DNA of 64,000 nt. Origin: QHXN01 sp963785125. GTDB taxonomy: Bacteria; Acidobacteriota; Blastocatellia; Pyrinomonadales; Pyrinomonadaceae. The stretch covers positions 1 to 64,000 of the forward strand of contig CAWATU010000006.1 in the NCBI GenBank assembly GCA_963785125.1. Direction: 5' to 3'. The number at the start of each line of letters is the position of its first letter. Position 1 is the first letter of the stretch. Made by a program: the position numbers and the translations under genes. Under the pieces are notes generated by a model. The model had not been told where the DNA came from, did not search any database, and saw nothing but the letters and a program-made list of their open reading frames with translations. Shown piece after piece: positions 33,162 to 40,857 of this stretch.

Positions 33162-34163
33162 TCAGCGTAGCGCCTCCGTCGGGAAAGACGCGAGGAGTTC
33201 TTCCGAGCTGGCGGTGGCGGTGCCGAGTTTGCCGACGACGACGCCGGCCGCGTGGTTGGCGAGCACCGACGCCTCGACCAGCGTGGCGCCCGCGGCGAGT
33301 GACGCCGCCAGCGTCGCGATCACCGTGTCGCCCGCGCCCGTCACGTCGTAGACCTCGCGCGCGGCCGTCGGCACGTAGACGGGCTCGCCGCCCTCGCTCA
33401 AAAGCATCATGCCGCGCTCGCCCCGCGTGATGAGCACCGAGCCGCAGCCGAGGCGTGAAAGTATCGCCCGCGCCGCGCGCGCCATCCCGGCGTCCGTGTC
33501 GTCTTCGCTGTTTGTCACGCGCAGCGCCTCGTGGTGGTTCGGCGTGACGAGCGTCGCCGGACGGTACGCGTCGAAGTTCCGTAGCTTCGGATCGACGAGC
33601 ACGGGCACGCCCGCCGCCTCGGCCGCCGGCAGAATCTCGCCGAGCACCGCGGGCGTCACCGCCCCCTTGTCGTAGTCCGAGACGACGAGCGCGCCCGACT
33701 CCTTCAGAACACGCCTGAGCGCCGCGACGATGCGCTCCTCGACGGGGCCGTCCACGTGTGCGCGCCGCTCACGGTCGGCGCGCACGACCAACTGGTTGTG
33801 CGCGATGATGCGCGTCTTGAGCGTGGTCGGCCGGCTCACGTCCGTAATCAAATTCTCTTCGCGCGCGTCCGCACCCGCGTCGCGCAACTCCGCCCGCACA
33901 CGCTCGCCCGCGCGGTCTGCGCCCACGACGCCGACGAGCGAGGTGCGCACGCCCAACGCGCGCAGGTTCGCCAGCACGTTCGCCGCGCCGCCGAGGCGCA
34001 CCGACTCGCGCCGTACGTCCACCACCGGCACCGGCGCCTCCGGCGAGATGCGCGACACGTCGCCCCACACGAACTCGTCGAGCATCACGTCGCCGTAGAC
34101 CGCGACGCAGCGCCCGCGCATCCCCGCGACAATCTCACTTGCACGTTTTGCCGTCAGATTCAT
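33162..34163 (-). CDS. rfaE1: D-glycero-beta-D-manno-heptose-7-phosphate kinase (RfaE1/HldE kinase domain)
   Basis: 333 residues, a PfkB-family sugar kinase. It matches the kinase half of HldE: VAVYGDVMLDEFVWGDVSRI, SPEAPVPVV, RLGGAANVLANLRALG, and the catalytic DVTGAGDTVIATLA near the C-terminus. It would phosphorylate heptose 7-phosphate at O-1 on the route to ADP-heptose for the LPS core. The neighbouring gene is a heptosyltransferase, which supports that role; the adenylyltransferase half (RfaE2) is absent here. The start is fixed by the conserved N-terminus, but the array CAGTAGG-CAGCAGG (read on minus as CCTGCTG-CCTACTG) ends 3 nt before ATG, leaving no Shine-Dalgarno. Confidence 0.88.
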   Translation of the reverse strand: MNLTAKRASEIVAGMRGRCVAVYGDVMLDEFVWGDVSRISPEAPVPVVDVRRESVRLGGAANVLANLRALGVRTSLVGVVGADRAGERVRAELRDAGADAREENLITDVSRPTTLKTRIIAHNQLVVRADRERRAHVDGPVEERIVAALRRVLKESGALVVSDYDKGAVTPAVLGEILPAAEAAGVPVLVDPKLRNFDAYRPATLVTPNHHEALRVTNSEDDTDAGMARAARAILSRLGCGSVLITRGERGMMLLSEGGEPVYVPTAAREVYDVTGAGDTVIATLAASLAAGATLVEASVLANHAAGVVVGKLGTATASSEELLASFPTEALR

Positions 34164-34166
34164 AAG

Positions 34167-34282
34167 CAGTAGGCAGCAGGCAGCAGGCAGTCGCTCCGCG
34201 TCGCAGGAGTTGAAAGATTGAGTCAGAGGTTTCGACAGCAGAGGCTTCAACCGCCTACCGCCATCTGCCTGCTGCCGGCTAC
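34167..34282. repeat. Inverted heptamer arrays between heptosyltransferase and rfaE1
   Basis: Left arm 34167-34190: CAGTAGG, CAGCAGG, CAGCAGG, CAG. Right arm 34252-34282: the complementary family (CGCCTAC, CGCCATC, TGCCTGC, TGCCGGC, TAC). The arms are separated by about 60 nt of unique sequence. The right arm contains the heptosyltransferase stop codon and the left arm abuts the rfaE1 start. Confidence 0.75.
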
Positions 34283-35427
34283 GTTTTAAGCACTCTTTCG
34301 ACGGCCGCGATGACGCGTGCGGCGGGAACGCGGCGGATGCATTCGGGCGTGCCGAACTCGGCGCAGGTGTAGCCGGGGCAGGGCGCGCAGTGCATCTCCT
34401 CGCGCACGACCTCTGCGGGCGCCGAAGTCCAGGGGCGCCAGTGCGCGACGTTCGACGAGCCGAAGACGACGACCTGCGGCACACGCACCGCCGCCGCGAT
34501 GTGCGCCACACCGCTGTCGTTCCCGACGAAGATTGTTGACCGCGCGGCGAGCGCCGTTAGCTCCGGCAGACTCAAATCCGTGAAGCCCGCGAGCGGCGCG
34601 CGGGAGTGTGCGCGGACTTCGTCAATCACTTTCCCTTCGCCGGGCGCGGCGACGGCCACGGCCGGCAGGCCGCGCGCCGCGAGGTGCTCGACGACGCGCG
34701 CGAAGTTCTCGGCCGCCCACGTCTTCGTGTCGAAGGCCGCCGCCGGATGTATAAGCGCGAAGGGTTGAACGGAAGCGAGGTCTGTCTCTTCGTCGAGCCT
34801 TCGTGCGACTGCGTCGGCGGCGGCGCGCGTGACGGCGAGGCGCGACGCGGGGCGGTCTGTGACGGGCACACCCGTCCACCCGAGGAGCGCGAGCTGCTGC
34901 TCGGCTGAGTGCGTCTTCTCCCGGCCCCACAGCTCTGCGGAGGGCGGCGCGGCGTGGTTGTGCAGCGCGGCGTATGCGTAGTCGGCGTAGCCGACGCGGT
35001 GCCGCGCCCCCGAAGCGCGCACGAGCAGCGCGGCCGTGCTCCCGCCGTGGAGATTGTAGGCCACGTCGTAACCTTCAGCTCGGAGCTGACGTGCGACGCG
35101 CAGGCGCGACGACTGGCTCTTGCGGCGAACGGTCAAGACCCTTCCAACGTCGTCCGACCCTTCGAGTAGCGGCGCAACCCAGTCTTCCAAAAGCACGTCG
35201 ATGCGCGCATGTGGCAGGAAGCGGCGCAGCGCGTGGAGCGAAGGCGTCGCCAGCACCGTGTCGCCGATTGAGCGCAGGCGCACGACCAGCACGCGCTCAA
35301 CCCGCGACCAGTCCCAGCGCGCGGGCGCGAGCGGACGCGGCTCGGCCACGCCTCCGGGCGGCCCCTCTTCTGCGAGGGCAACGCCCGCGAACGGGCGCGG
35401 CTCAGTCTGTCTTCCGAGGCTCTTCAT
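34279..35427 (-). CDS. Glycosyltransferase family 9 (ADP-heptose:LPS heptosyltransferase-like)
   Basis: 382 residues from ATG 35427 (a TTG three codons earlier is possible). GT9 features: VERVLVVRLRSIGDTVLATP at the start of the fold after a 45-residue extension, HARIDVLLEDWVAPL, VAYNLHGGSTAALLV, and in the C-terminal half HPAAAFDTKTWAAENFA and STIFVGNDSGVAHIAAA. It transfers heptose to lipid A-core acceptors at the inner membrane. The start overlaps the Trm112-like gene by 26 nt, so translation is probably coupled. rfaE1 follows after an inverted heptamer array. Confidence 0.9.
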   Translation of the reverse strand: MKSLGRQTEPRPFAGVALAEEGPPGGVAEPRPLAPARWDWSRVERVLVVRLRSIGDTVLATPSLHALRRFLPHARIDVLLEDWVAPLLEGSDDVGRVLTVRRKSQSSRLRVARQLRAEGYDVAYNLHGGSTAALLVRASGARHRVGYADYAYAALHNHAAPPSAELWGREKTHSAEQQLALLGWTGVPVTDRPASRLAVTRAAADAVARRLDEETDLASVQPFALIHPAAAFDTKTWAAENFARVVEHLAARGLPAVAVAAPGEGKVIDEVRAHSRAPLAGFTDLSLPELTALAARSTIFVGNDSGVAHIAAAVRVPQVVVFGSSNVAHWRPWTSAPAEVVREEMHCAPCPGYTCAEFGTPECIRRVPAARVIAAVERVLKT

Positions 35428-35599
35428 CCTCGACAATCGCCTCTTCGACGATGAGCGCGGGGATGTCGTTGCGGACGGGATAGACCCTGCGGCACTCCGT
35501 ACACTTGATGCCGCTCGCGTCCTCCTTCAACACGACCTTCCCCTTACAGGCCGGGCAGACGACCCTGAACGTCTCGATGAAATCCGCCGTGATTGGCAA
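35402..35599 (-). CDS. Trm112-like zinc-ribbon protein
   Basis: 65 residues from a TTG start at 35597-35599. This start gives MPITADFIETF..., matching the usual beginning of bacterial Trm112 proteins, and has GGAGCCGGAAGAG upstream; the longer frame to 35680 would translate heptamer repeats. A zinc ribbon is formed by VVCPACKGKV and IKCTECRRVYPV, then NDIPALIVEEA. Bacterial Trm112 (YcaR-like) proteins often sit beside LPS genes and can activate methyltransferases. It overlaps the heptosyltransferase gene by 26 nt. Confidence 0.85.
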   Translation of the reverse strand: MPITADFIETFRVVCPACKGKVVLKEDASGIKCTECRRVYPVRNDIPALIVEEAIVEDEEPRKTD

Positions 35600-35620
35600 C
35601 TCTTCCGGCTCCTCTCTGTG

Positions 35621-35728
35621 CGTAAACCGTGAACCGTGACAAGGATAAGGCCGTAGACCATGAACCGTAAACCGTGACAAGTGAAGACTCGGCTTTTTCT
35701 TGTCACGGTTTGCGGTTCACAGTTCACG
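35621..35728. repeat. Inverted heptamer arrays CGTGAAC between divergent genes
   Basis: Direct units CGTAAAC, CGTGAAC, CGTGACA (35621-35641) and again CATGAAC, CGTAAAC, CGTGACA (35659-35679); inverted units TGTCACG, GTTTGCG, GTTCACA, GTTCACG (35701-35728). The second direct block and the inverted block can pair with a few mismatches around a 21-nt loop. The region lies in the 5' leader of the Trm112-like gene on one side and of the gene starting at 35852 on the other. Confidence 0.8.
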
Positions 35729-35851
35729 CTCATCGGGCCGCCCGTTTAAGGCTTCGTTTCCGACTCTGTTATTATAAACGCGTCCGGGCCGGAGCGCGCC
35801 TCACGGCGCAAGGTTCCTGCTCTGAAGTACCTCGCGACGGAGTTTGAAGGG

Positions 35852-36613
35852 TTGTCACTGGAGTTCGCCATTGAGTACCCGTGCGCGCTGCGCGCGCGCT
35901 ACGACGAAGAGCACCTGCGCGCCTGGGGGCGGCTGGGGAGTCTTCACACGCGCCTGACGACGGGCGAGCACCTCGCGCCGTCGGAGGAGAAGGTGCGTTT
36001 CGTCGAGCGCGCCGCCGACGAGATCGAGCGCATGAAGGTCGAGACGGTCATCTGCGCCAGTTGCCCCGCGCGCCTGCCCACGGAGGCGGCCGGCGAGGGC
36101 GAGCCCGTCGGCTGTCTGGGCCGTGTCACCTATCCCGTCGAGGCGCAGTTCGAGAAGTTCCTCGCCGACCGCGTCCAACTGGCGCTCGACACCGTGGACG
36201 AGCCGGACTGGCCGCGTCTGCTCAAGGTGCTGCTCGACAAAGACTCGCCCTTCGACGGCGAGGGCACAAAGTCTCTACGCGCGGTGACGACCTCGAACGG
36301 GCTGCGCTTCTTCGAGCTGCGCCTGCCGATCAGCCTCGCGCGCCAGGGCTCGCACCTGACGACCGACCACCTCTTCGACGCGCTCGCCGGCTTCACCTCC
36401 GAGGACGCCGCGCGCACCACCTACACGCGCGAGCTGCCGCTCTCGGCCGCCGCCGACTACTACGACTTCCTCGACATGGTGCTGCGCCTCGACCTCTCCG
36501 AAGCCGAGCGCCAGCGCATACGCACGCGCAGCCGCAACTACCAACAGTTCCTCCGCCTCCTCGCCGCCCTCGAAGTCGCCGAGTCTCTCCGCGCGCGCGT
36601 GTTGATGGACTGA
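35852..36613 (+). CDS. Unrecognised soluble protein (253 aa)
   Basis: 253 residues from a TTG start at 35852 with ACGGAG and GAAGG upstream; the similarity-like sequence seems to begin a little earlier (LKYLATEFEGL from CTG 35822), so the start is uncertain. No transmembrane helix. It contains a Cys-rich spot, TVICASCPARLP, followed by VGCLGRVTYPVEAQFEKFL, and a C-terminal helical region rich in Arg/Glu. I do not recognise the family. Codon usage matches the neighbours. It is convergent with the DUF4388 gene, separated by an inverted heptamer array. Confidence 0.6.
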   Translation: MSLEFAIEYPCALRARYDEEHLRAWGRLGSLHTRLTTGEHLAPSEEKVRFVERAADEIERMKVETVICASCPARLPTEAAGEGEPVGCLGRVTYPVEAQFEKFLADRVQLALDTVDEPDWPRLLKVLLDKDSPFDGEGTKSLRAVTTSNGLRFFELRLPISLARQGSHLTTDHLFDALAGFTSEDAARTTYTRELPLSAAADYYDFLDMVLRLDLSEAERQRIRTRSRNYQQFLRLLAALEVAESLRARVLMD

Positions 36614-36616
36614 AAA

Positions 36617-36698
36617 AGAAGTGATGAGGATTGAGGACTGAGGACTGAGTGGAAGAACGGCCCTGCTTCTCACTCAGTCCTCAGTCCTCATCACTTCT
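36617..36698. repeat. Inverted heptamer arrays GGACTGA between convergent genes
   Basis: Left arm 36617-36651 and right arm 36671-36698. The right arm is the complement of the left minus exactly one heptamer (GGATTGA). The 19-nt loop has its own GAAG/CTTC pair. The right arm also encodes the last five residues and stop of the minus-strand DUF4388 protein. Confidence 0.85.
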
Positions 36699-37436
36699 CT
36701 CCCCCTTCTCCTCGTCCATCTGCCGCAGCGTGTCGAGGATGAGGTTGGTGTTGGAGGGCGCTTGGATGCGGATGGGGAATTCGTTCAGTGACCTGGTGAA
36801 GTCGAAGCCGCCGGAGGTGACTTCGACGAGGAGGCGAAAAGCGAGGGTGCCGCGCGCCTCTTCACACTCGGCGTCCACGATGCGGCCGTCGTTGAAGAGA
36901 ACGCGCCCGCGGCGCGCGGGGCCTTCGATGGCGAGCGCGCCCGTCAGGCGCGAGTTCTCCAAGACCTGCACGGCGTCGAAGATGTTGACGGTCGAGAGAT
37001 CGCCGGCGAAGGTGACGGGGCGCGGGGCCTGCGGGGCCTGCGGCGGGGCCTGCGGGACGGGCGCGTGATGGAGGTCGGGGCGGCGCGCGCGGCGGATGGC
37101 TTCGAGCCCCGGCGCGATGTTGAGACGCGGGTCGATGTGCTTGGCTTCGAGCAGCCGCTCGTGCGCCGAGTCGAAGTTCTCGCGCGCGATGTAGAGGTTG
37201 ACGAGCACAAGGCACTGGCGCGCGGCCTCCTCCTCAAGGCTGTTCGAGAAGGCGACCTCGCGCAGCTTCTCGCGCAGGACGATGGAGCGCGGCCAGTGGG
37301 CGATGGCCTCCTGTAGACGCTCGACGGCGCGCTGCGGCGCCTTGTACTTGACGAAGAGGTCTGCGTCGAGCAGCGCCGCCTCGATGCTCTCCTCCAGACT
37401 CTTCCGTTTCTCGCGCTCTTTCTCTTTCTCTTTCAT
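36681..37436 (-). CDS. TPR-like protein with PATAN/DUF4388 domain
   Basis: 251 residues. A highly charged start (MKEKEKEREKRK) is followed by a helical tetratrico-like region (about 15-115: YKAPQRAVERLQEAIAHWP, ARENFDSAHERLLEAKHIDP), a Pro-rich linker and a DUF4388 (PATAN) domain at about 142-235: FAGDLSTVNIFDAVQVLENS, LTGALAIEG, GRVLFNDGRIVDAECEEARG. PATAN domains occur with receiver domains and gliding/polarity regulators and are thought to mediate protein contacts. The C-terminal RSDED and stop are encoded by a heptamer array, so the tail may be recent. Confidence 0.82.
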   Translation of the reverse strand: MKEKEKEREKRKSLEESIEAALLDADLFVKYKAPQRAVERLQEAIAHWPRSIVLREKLREVAFSNSLEEEAARQCLVLVNLYIARENFDSAHERLLEAKHIDPRLNIAPGLEAIRRARRPDLHHAPVPQAPPQAPQAPRPVTFAGDLSTVNIFDAVQVLENSRLTGALAIEGPARRGRVLFNDGRIVDAECEEARGTLAFRLLVEVTSGGFDFTRSLNEFPIRIQAPSNTNLILDTLRQMDEEKGERSDED

Positions 37437-37825
37437 CTCGTCAAACCGTCGGACGCCTGTAACTTCCCGCCCGCCGAGTTTATCACAGCGACCATCCGGC
37501 GCAGCCCAGACACGATTTCGTATATGTGACGTGTCTTACATAGGCGCTATGCGTCACCCCTCTTTGTGCGCGCGCGTACCCCCACGCCGCACACCTCAAC
37601 CTGTGTCTTAAACGCCGACCCCTAAATTAACTTTTTCGACGCCCGCGAAGTACGTTTCTGCGCGCCGCGGCGGCACACACGCGCGTCTGTTGCACGCGGG
37701 AAACATGGCACAGCATGTGCTCAACGAAAGTGCGCGCGTCAGCCCCCGACAAACAGCCCGGAGCCGCATCTAAGGACAGCCGCAGAGGCCCGGCCCAGTC
37801 GCCCGAAGCAGAAAGGGTTTTGCTG
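37437..37825. other. Divergent intergenic region with inverted repeats
   Basis: 389 nt between the DUF4388 gene and the HD-GYP gene. AGACACG (37508-37514)/CGTGTCT (37530-37536) and GTGACG (37526-37531)/CGTCAC (37552-37557) are overlapping perfect inverted repeats that could compete or act as operators. An alternative HD-GYP start at 37715 would shorten the gap. Confidence 0.4.
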
Positions 37826-38512
37826 ATGAGTATTCTGTCGATGCATGACGAGTTGTCGTTGGAGACTTTGACGCCGACGCTGCGGCTGGTCAGCGCGGAC
37901 TGGGACGCGGGCGTCCGCAGGCTCTGCGCGGGCCTGCGCGCCGAAGGGTCGCGGCATAGAGAGGGCGACGGCGTGCGTGCGCTCGTCGCGCGTCTGAAGC
38001 AGACGCGCCCCTCGACCTATACACACTGCGTCCGCACTGCGCGCTTCGCGCGGAGGGTCGGCGTCGCCTTCGGTTTCGACGAGCCGCGGCTGCGCCAGCT
38101 CTCTCTGACAGCGATGATGCACGACATCGGCAAGATACTCGTCCCCGAACGGATACTCTCCCGGCCGCGAAAGCCTACGCGCTTCGAGCGGTTCGTGCTG
38201 AACATGCACCCGAACTTCGGCGCGCTGCTCTCGTCCTACTACGGGCTGACGCCCGAGTTGCGCATACGCACGCAGCACCACCACGAACGCTGGGACGGGC
38301 GCGGCTACCCGCACCGCCTCGGCGGCGAAGACATCCCTTTGATGGCGCGCGTCGTCCAAGTGGCAGATACCTTCGACGCGATGACCGAGCAGCGCGAGTA
38401 CAACACGCCGCGCACCCTCGACGAGGCCGTCGCAGAGCTGCGGCGGGAGTCGCGCACGCAGTTCGACCCGCGCGTGGTCGAAGCTTTCCTCGACACTCTC
38501 CCGAAGGAGTGA
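37826..38512 (+). CDS. HD-GYP domain phosphodiesterase-like protein
   Basis: 228 residues from ATG 37826 (AAAGGG about 10 nt upstream); ATG 37715 would add 37 residues without a good ribosome site. HD-GYP motifs: MMHDIGKILVPERIL, HHHERWDGRGYPHRLGG (containing GYP) and ARVVQVADTFDAMT. Such domains hydrolyse cyclic di-GMP to pGpG or GMP; the first His is in YTHCVRTARFA. No receiver or sensor domain is attached; the N-terminal 60 residues are unassigned. A possible 49-residue ORF with its own ribosome site follows 6 nt downstream. Confidence 0.87.
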   Translation: MSILSMHDELSLETLTPTLRLVSADWDAGVRRLCAGLRAEGSRHREGDGVRALVARLKQTRPSTYTHCVRTARFARRVGVAFGFDEPRLRQLSLTAMMHDIGKILVPERILSRPRKPTRFERFVLNMHPNFGALLSSYYGLTPELRIRTQHHHERWDGRGYPHRLGGEDIPLMARVVQVADTFDAMTEQREYNTPRTLDEAVAELRRESRTQFDPRVVEAFLDTLPKE

Positions 38513-38518
38513 GAGACC

Positions 38519-38668
38519 GTGAACAACTGGATGAGGCGCCGCATCGAACGCTCACGCGCCCGCTGCGAGAAGGCCGCGACGAACCACAAGCCCTCCAAGA
38601 CGGGGGCGGACAAGCAGCCCCTGCCGTCCGCCCTCGCCCCGCTTGAGACTAACGAGAAGGGCAACTAA
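38519..38668 (+). CDS. Possible 49-aa basic protein
   Basis: GTG at 38519-38521 with AAGGAG 9 nt upstream (within the end of the HD-GYP gene), stop TAA at 38666-38668. The product is basic (NNWMRRRIERSRARCEKAAT, then a Pro/Lys-rich tail). No similarity is recognised. The ribosome site and tight coupling to the HD-GYP gene favour translation; an internal ATG at 38531 is an alternative start. Confidence 0.4.
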   Translation: MNNWMRRRIERSRARCEKAATNHKPSKTGADKQPLPSALAPLETNEKGN

Positions 38669-38910
38669 CCCGCGACACTCGACGCGGCGCCCTCATCCGG
38701 TCGCCTCGGGACTCCTCAAGTCGCCGAGGCCGTGGCCGTGTGGAGGGTTGCGCGCCCGCCCGCAATTTGTTATATCAACTCGCCCCCTCCGATAGGTTTT
38801 AGCTCACTGGCATCTTCTTTCGGTGCTCACCTCAAGCAAGCAGCGGAGTCGTCCTGACTCTTTGGCCCACAACCGGGGTATACCCTCGCAAGACACTCGG
38901 AGGAGTCTGA

Positions 38911-39840
38911 ATGAAACGTAAATTGGTCTTCGCGTTCTCCCTCGCCGCACTGGTTGCGACGCTCACCATCGGCAGCTCTCGGGCACAAAACCCTTCCGAC
39001 GAAGCTTTCGACCACGCCAACGAGAACGCCGCCTTCATGCAATGCGGCACCAAAGAGCCCACCGAGAATGAGAAGAAGTTGATCGAGAAGAACTCGCGGA
39101 AGCTGCGCGACATGAAGGTCGCCGCCAACTCCGCGGCGGCGCTGGCGCGCACGGCCGGCTCCGTTACGATCAACGTCTACTTCCACGTCATCACCAACAA
39201 GAAGAACGCGGGCAACGTCTCGGACGCGGCGATAGCCAACCAGATCAAAGTCCTCAACGACGCCTACGCGGGCGTCACCGGCGGGGCTAACACGCCCTTC
39301 CGCTTCCAGCTCGCCGGCACCGACCGCACGAAGAACGATAAGTGGTACTCGGCGGTCATCGGGTCGAGAAACGAGCGCGACATGAAGAACGCCCTGCACA
39401 GGGGCGACGCTTCCGACCTTAACTTCTACACCAACGGCATGGGGCAGGGACTGCTCGGCTGGGCCACCTTCCCGTGGGAGTACGCGGGCAACCCGACGAT
39501 GGACGGCGTCGTCTGCCACTTCGCCTCGCTGCCCGGCGGGACGCTCGCGCCCTACAACCTCGGCGACACGGCGACGCACGAGGTCGGCCACTGGCTGGGC
39601 CTCTACCACACGTTCCAGGGCGGCTGCACGGTGACGAACGACGAGGTGGCGGACACGAACGCGCAGGCGTCTTCCACGAGCGGCTGCCCCGTCGGCCGCG
39701 ACTCCTGCCAGATCGACGGCCCCGGCCGGCTCGACCCCATCGAGAACTTCATGGACTACAGCACCGACTCTTGCATGTTCCTGTTCACGCCGGGACAGTC
39801 CGCCCGCATGGACGACAAGCACTCGGTCTACAGGTTCTAA
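38911..39840 (+). CDS. Secreted zinc metalloprotease (M43/pappalysin-like)
   Basis: 309 residues. Signal peptide to about 25 (FAFSLAALVATLTIGSSRAQ); a propeptide-like helical stretch to about 85; then the protease domain (SVTINVYFHVITN onward). The zinc site is H223-E-V-G-H227-W-L-G-L-Y-H233, HExxHxxGxxH, and the Met-turn is in ENFMDYSTD. Cysteines in GGCTVTNDE, SGCPVGRDSCQ and DSCMF fit the disulfides of ulilysin-type M43B enzymes. It probably degrades proteins outside the cell. GGAGGAG is the ribosome site. A terminator follows at 39876-39901. Confidence 0.92.
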   Translation: MKRKLVFAFSLAALVATLTIGSSRAQNPSDEAFDHANENAAFMQCGTKEPTENEKKLIEKNSRKLRDMKVAANSAAALARTAGSVTINVYFHVITNKKNAGNVSDAAIANQIKVLNDAYAGVTGGANTPFRFQLAGTDRTKNDKWYSAVIGSRNERDMKNALHRGDASDLNFYTNGMGQGLLGWATFPWEYAGNPTMDGVVCHFASLPGGTLAPYNLGDTATHEVGHWLGLYHTFQGGCTVTNDEVADTNAQASSTSGCPVGRDSCQIDGPGRLDPIENFMDYSTDSCMFLFTPGQSARMDDKHSVYRF

Positions 39841-39875
39841 ACGGAGAGGCGACACGCTCCTCTACTCTTCGGGTT

Positions 39876-39905
39876 AAGGGCGCTCGCTTGCGGGCGCCCT
39901 TTTTC
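39876..39905 (+). terminator. Rho-independent terminator after the M43 protease gene
   Basis: AAGGGCGC (39876-39883) pairs with GCGCCCTT (39894-39901), followed by TTTT. It is only 11 nt before the rhodanese ORF. Confidence 0.8.
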
Positions 39906-39911
39906 ATTAGA

Positions 39912-40838
39912 ATGGCATCGAAGATGTTTATGAACTATCTCTCGTCGAGCGTCGCGTCCGTGTTACTGGCCATGCTCTTCGCCTGCGGCGCGGGCGCGCG
40001 CAGTCAGGCGGACTCCGTTGCAGCCATGAGAAGTCAGCAGAACCAGCAGCCCCCCGCGCCGCGTGTCGCGCCGACGCCCCGGCCTGACGGCGTCAGGCTC
40101 GTCACGGTCGAAGAGCTGAACCGCCTCATCGAGCAGGGCGGCGCGGTCGCGCTCGACGTGCGCGGCAGCGTGGAGTTCGAGATGGGGCACATCCGTGGGG
40201 CGCGCTTGATGCCCCTCGGGCTCATCGCGGGCCGCGCGTCGGAACTGCCGAAGGACAAATTGCTGGTGCCTTACTGCGCCTGCTCGGCGGAGCAGCTCAG
40301 CGTCCGCGCGGTGCAGGAGTTGAAGAAGCAGGGCTTCGAGAACGTGGCGGCGCTCTTCGGCGGCTGGGACGCGTGGGAGCAGGCGCGGCTGCCCGTCGAA
40401 GGCACGAACAACGTCATGGACAACGTCATGACGTTGGAGACGCTAACCCCTGCCGACGGCGAAGCGGGCGGACAGCGCGGCGGGCGCGTGGCCCCGCCCC
40501 CGGGACTCAAGTGCGGCCTCGCCGACCTCACGCTCTACGACGGCGAGGTCGTCAAGTACGAGCGGAAGCTCGGCAGCACACACCTGCGCATCAAGACCAA
40601 CTTCGACACGACGGAAGAGGTGACGCTCAAACACCCAGGGACGGACGACCCTTCGAGTCTCTTCCTCATCAACGCCGAGCCGTTCAAGCCCTCCGACTGG
40701 AAGAAGATTGAGAGGGCGAAGCGCAAGCTCCGACCCGGCATACGCGCCAACGTCTGGGTCTGCATCGGCGACCCTTCCATCCAACCCGTCGTAGACTGGC
40801 GCCCCGACGACACGGGCGCCAACCCACGCAGCAGATAG
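39912..40838 (+). CDS. Rhodanese-domain lipoprotein
   Basis: 308 residues from ATG 39912; ATG codons at 39924 and 39930 are alternatives and no ribosome site is clear. The signal peptide ends in LLAMLFAC, a plausible lipobox. A single rhodanese domain spans about 60-165: VTVEELNRLIEQGGAVALDV, GHIRGARLMPLG and the active-site loop PYCACSAEQLSVRAV with two Cys one residue apart. The C-terminal ~130 residues (CGLADLTLYDGEVVKYERKL, EEVTLKHPGTDDPS, RANVWVCIGDPS) are an unassigned domain. It would transfer sulfane sulfur or act in redox chemistry in the periplasm. Confidence 0.82.
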   Translation: MASKMFMNYLSSSVASVLLAMLFACGAGARSQADSVAAMRSQQNQQPPAPRVAPTPRPDGVRLVTVEELNRLIEQGGAVALDVRGSVEFEMGHIRGARLMPLGLIAGRASELPKDKLLVPYCACSAEQLSVRAVQELKKQGFENVAALFGGWDAWEQARLPVEGTNNVMDNVMTLETLTPADGEAGGQRGGRVAPPPGLKCGLADLTLYDGEVVKYERKLGSTHLRIKTNFDTTEEVTLKHPGTDDPSSLFLINAEPFKPSDWKKIERAKRKLRPGIRANVWVCIGDPSIQPVVDWRPDDTGANPRSR

Positions 40839-40857
40839 ACCGCCCCCTCACTCCTCT

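Noticed and set aside
35600..35680. Longer N-terminus for the Trm112-like protein
   Set aside because: The extra residues are the translation of CGTGAAC heptamers; the TTG at 35599 gives the conserved family start and a ribosome site.
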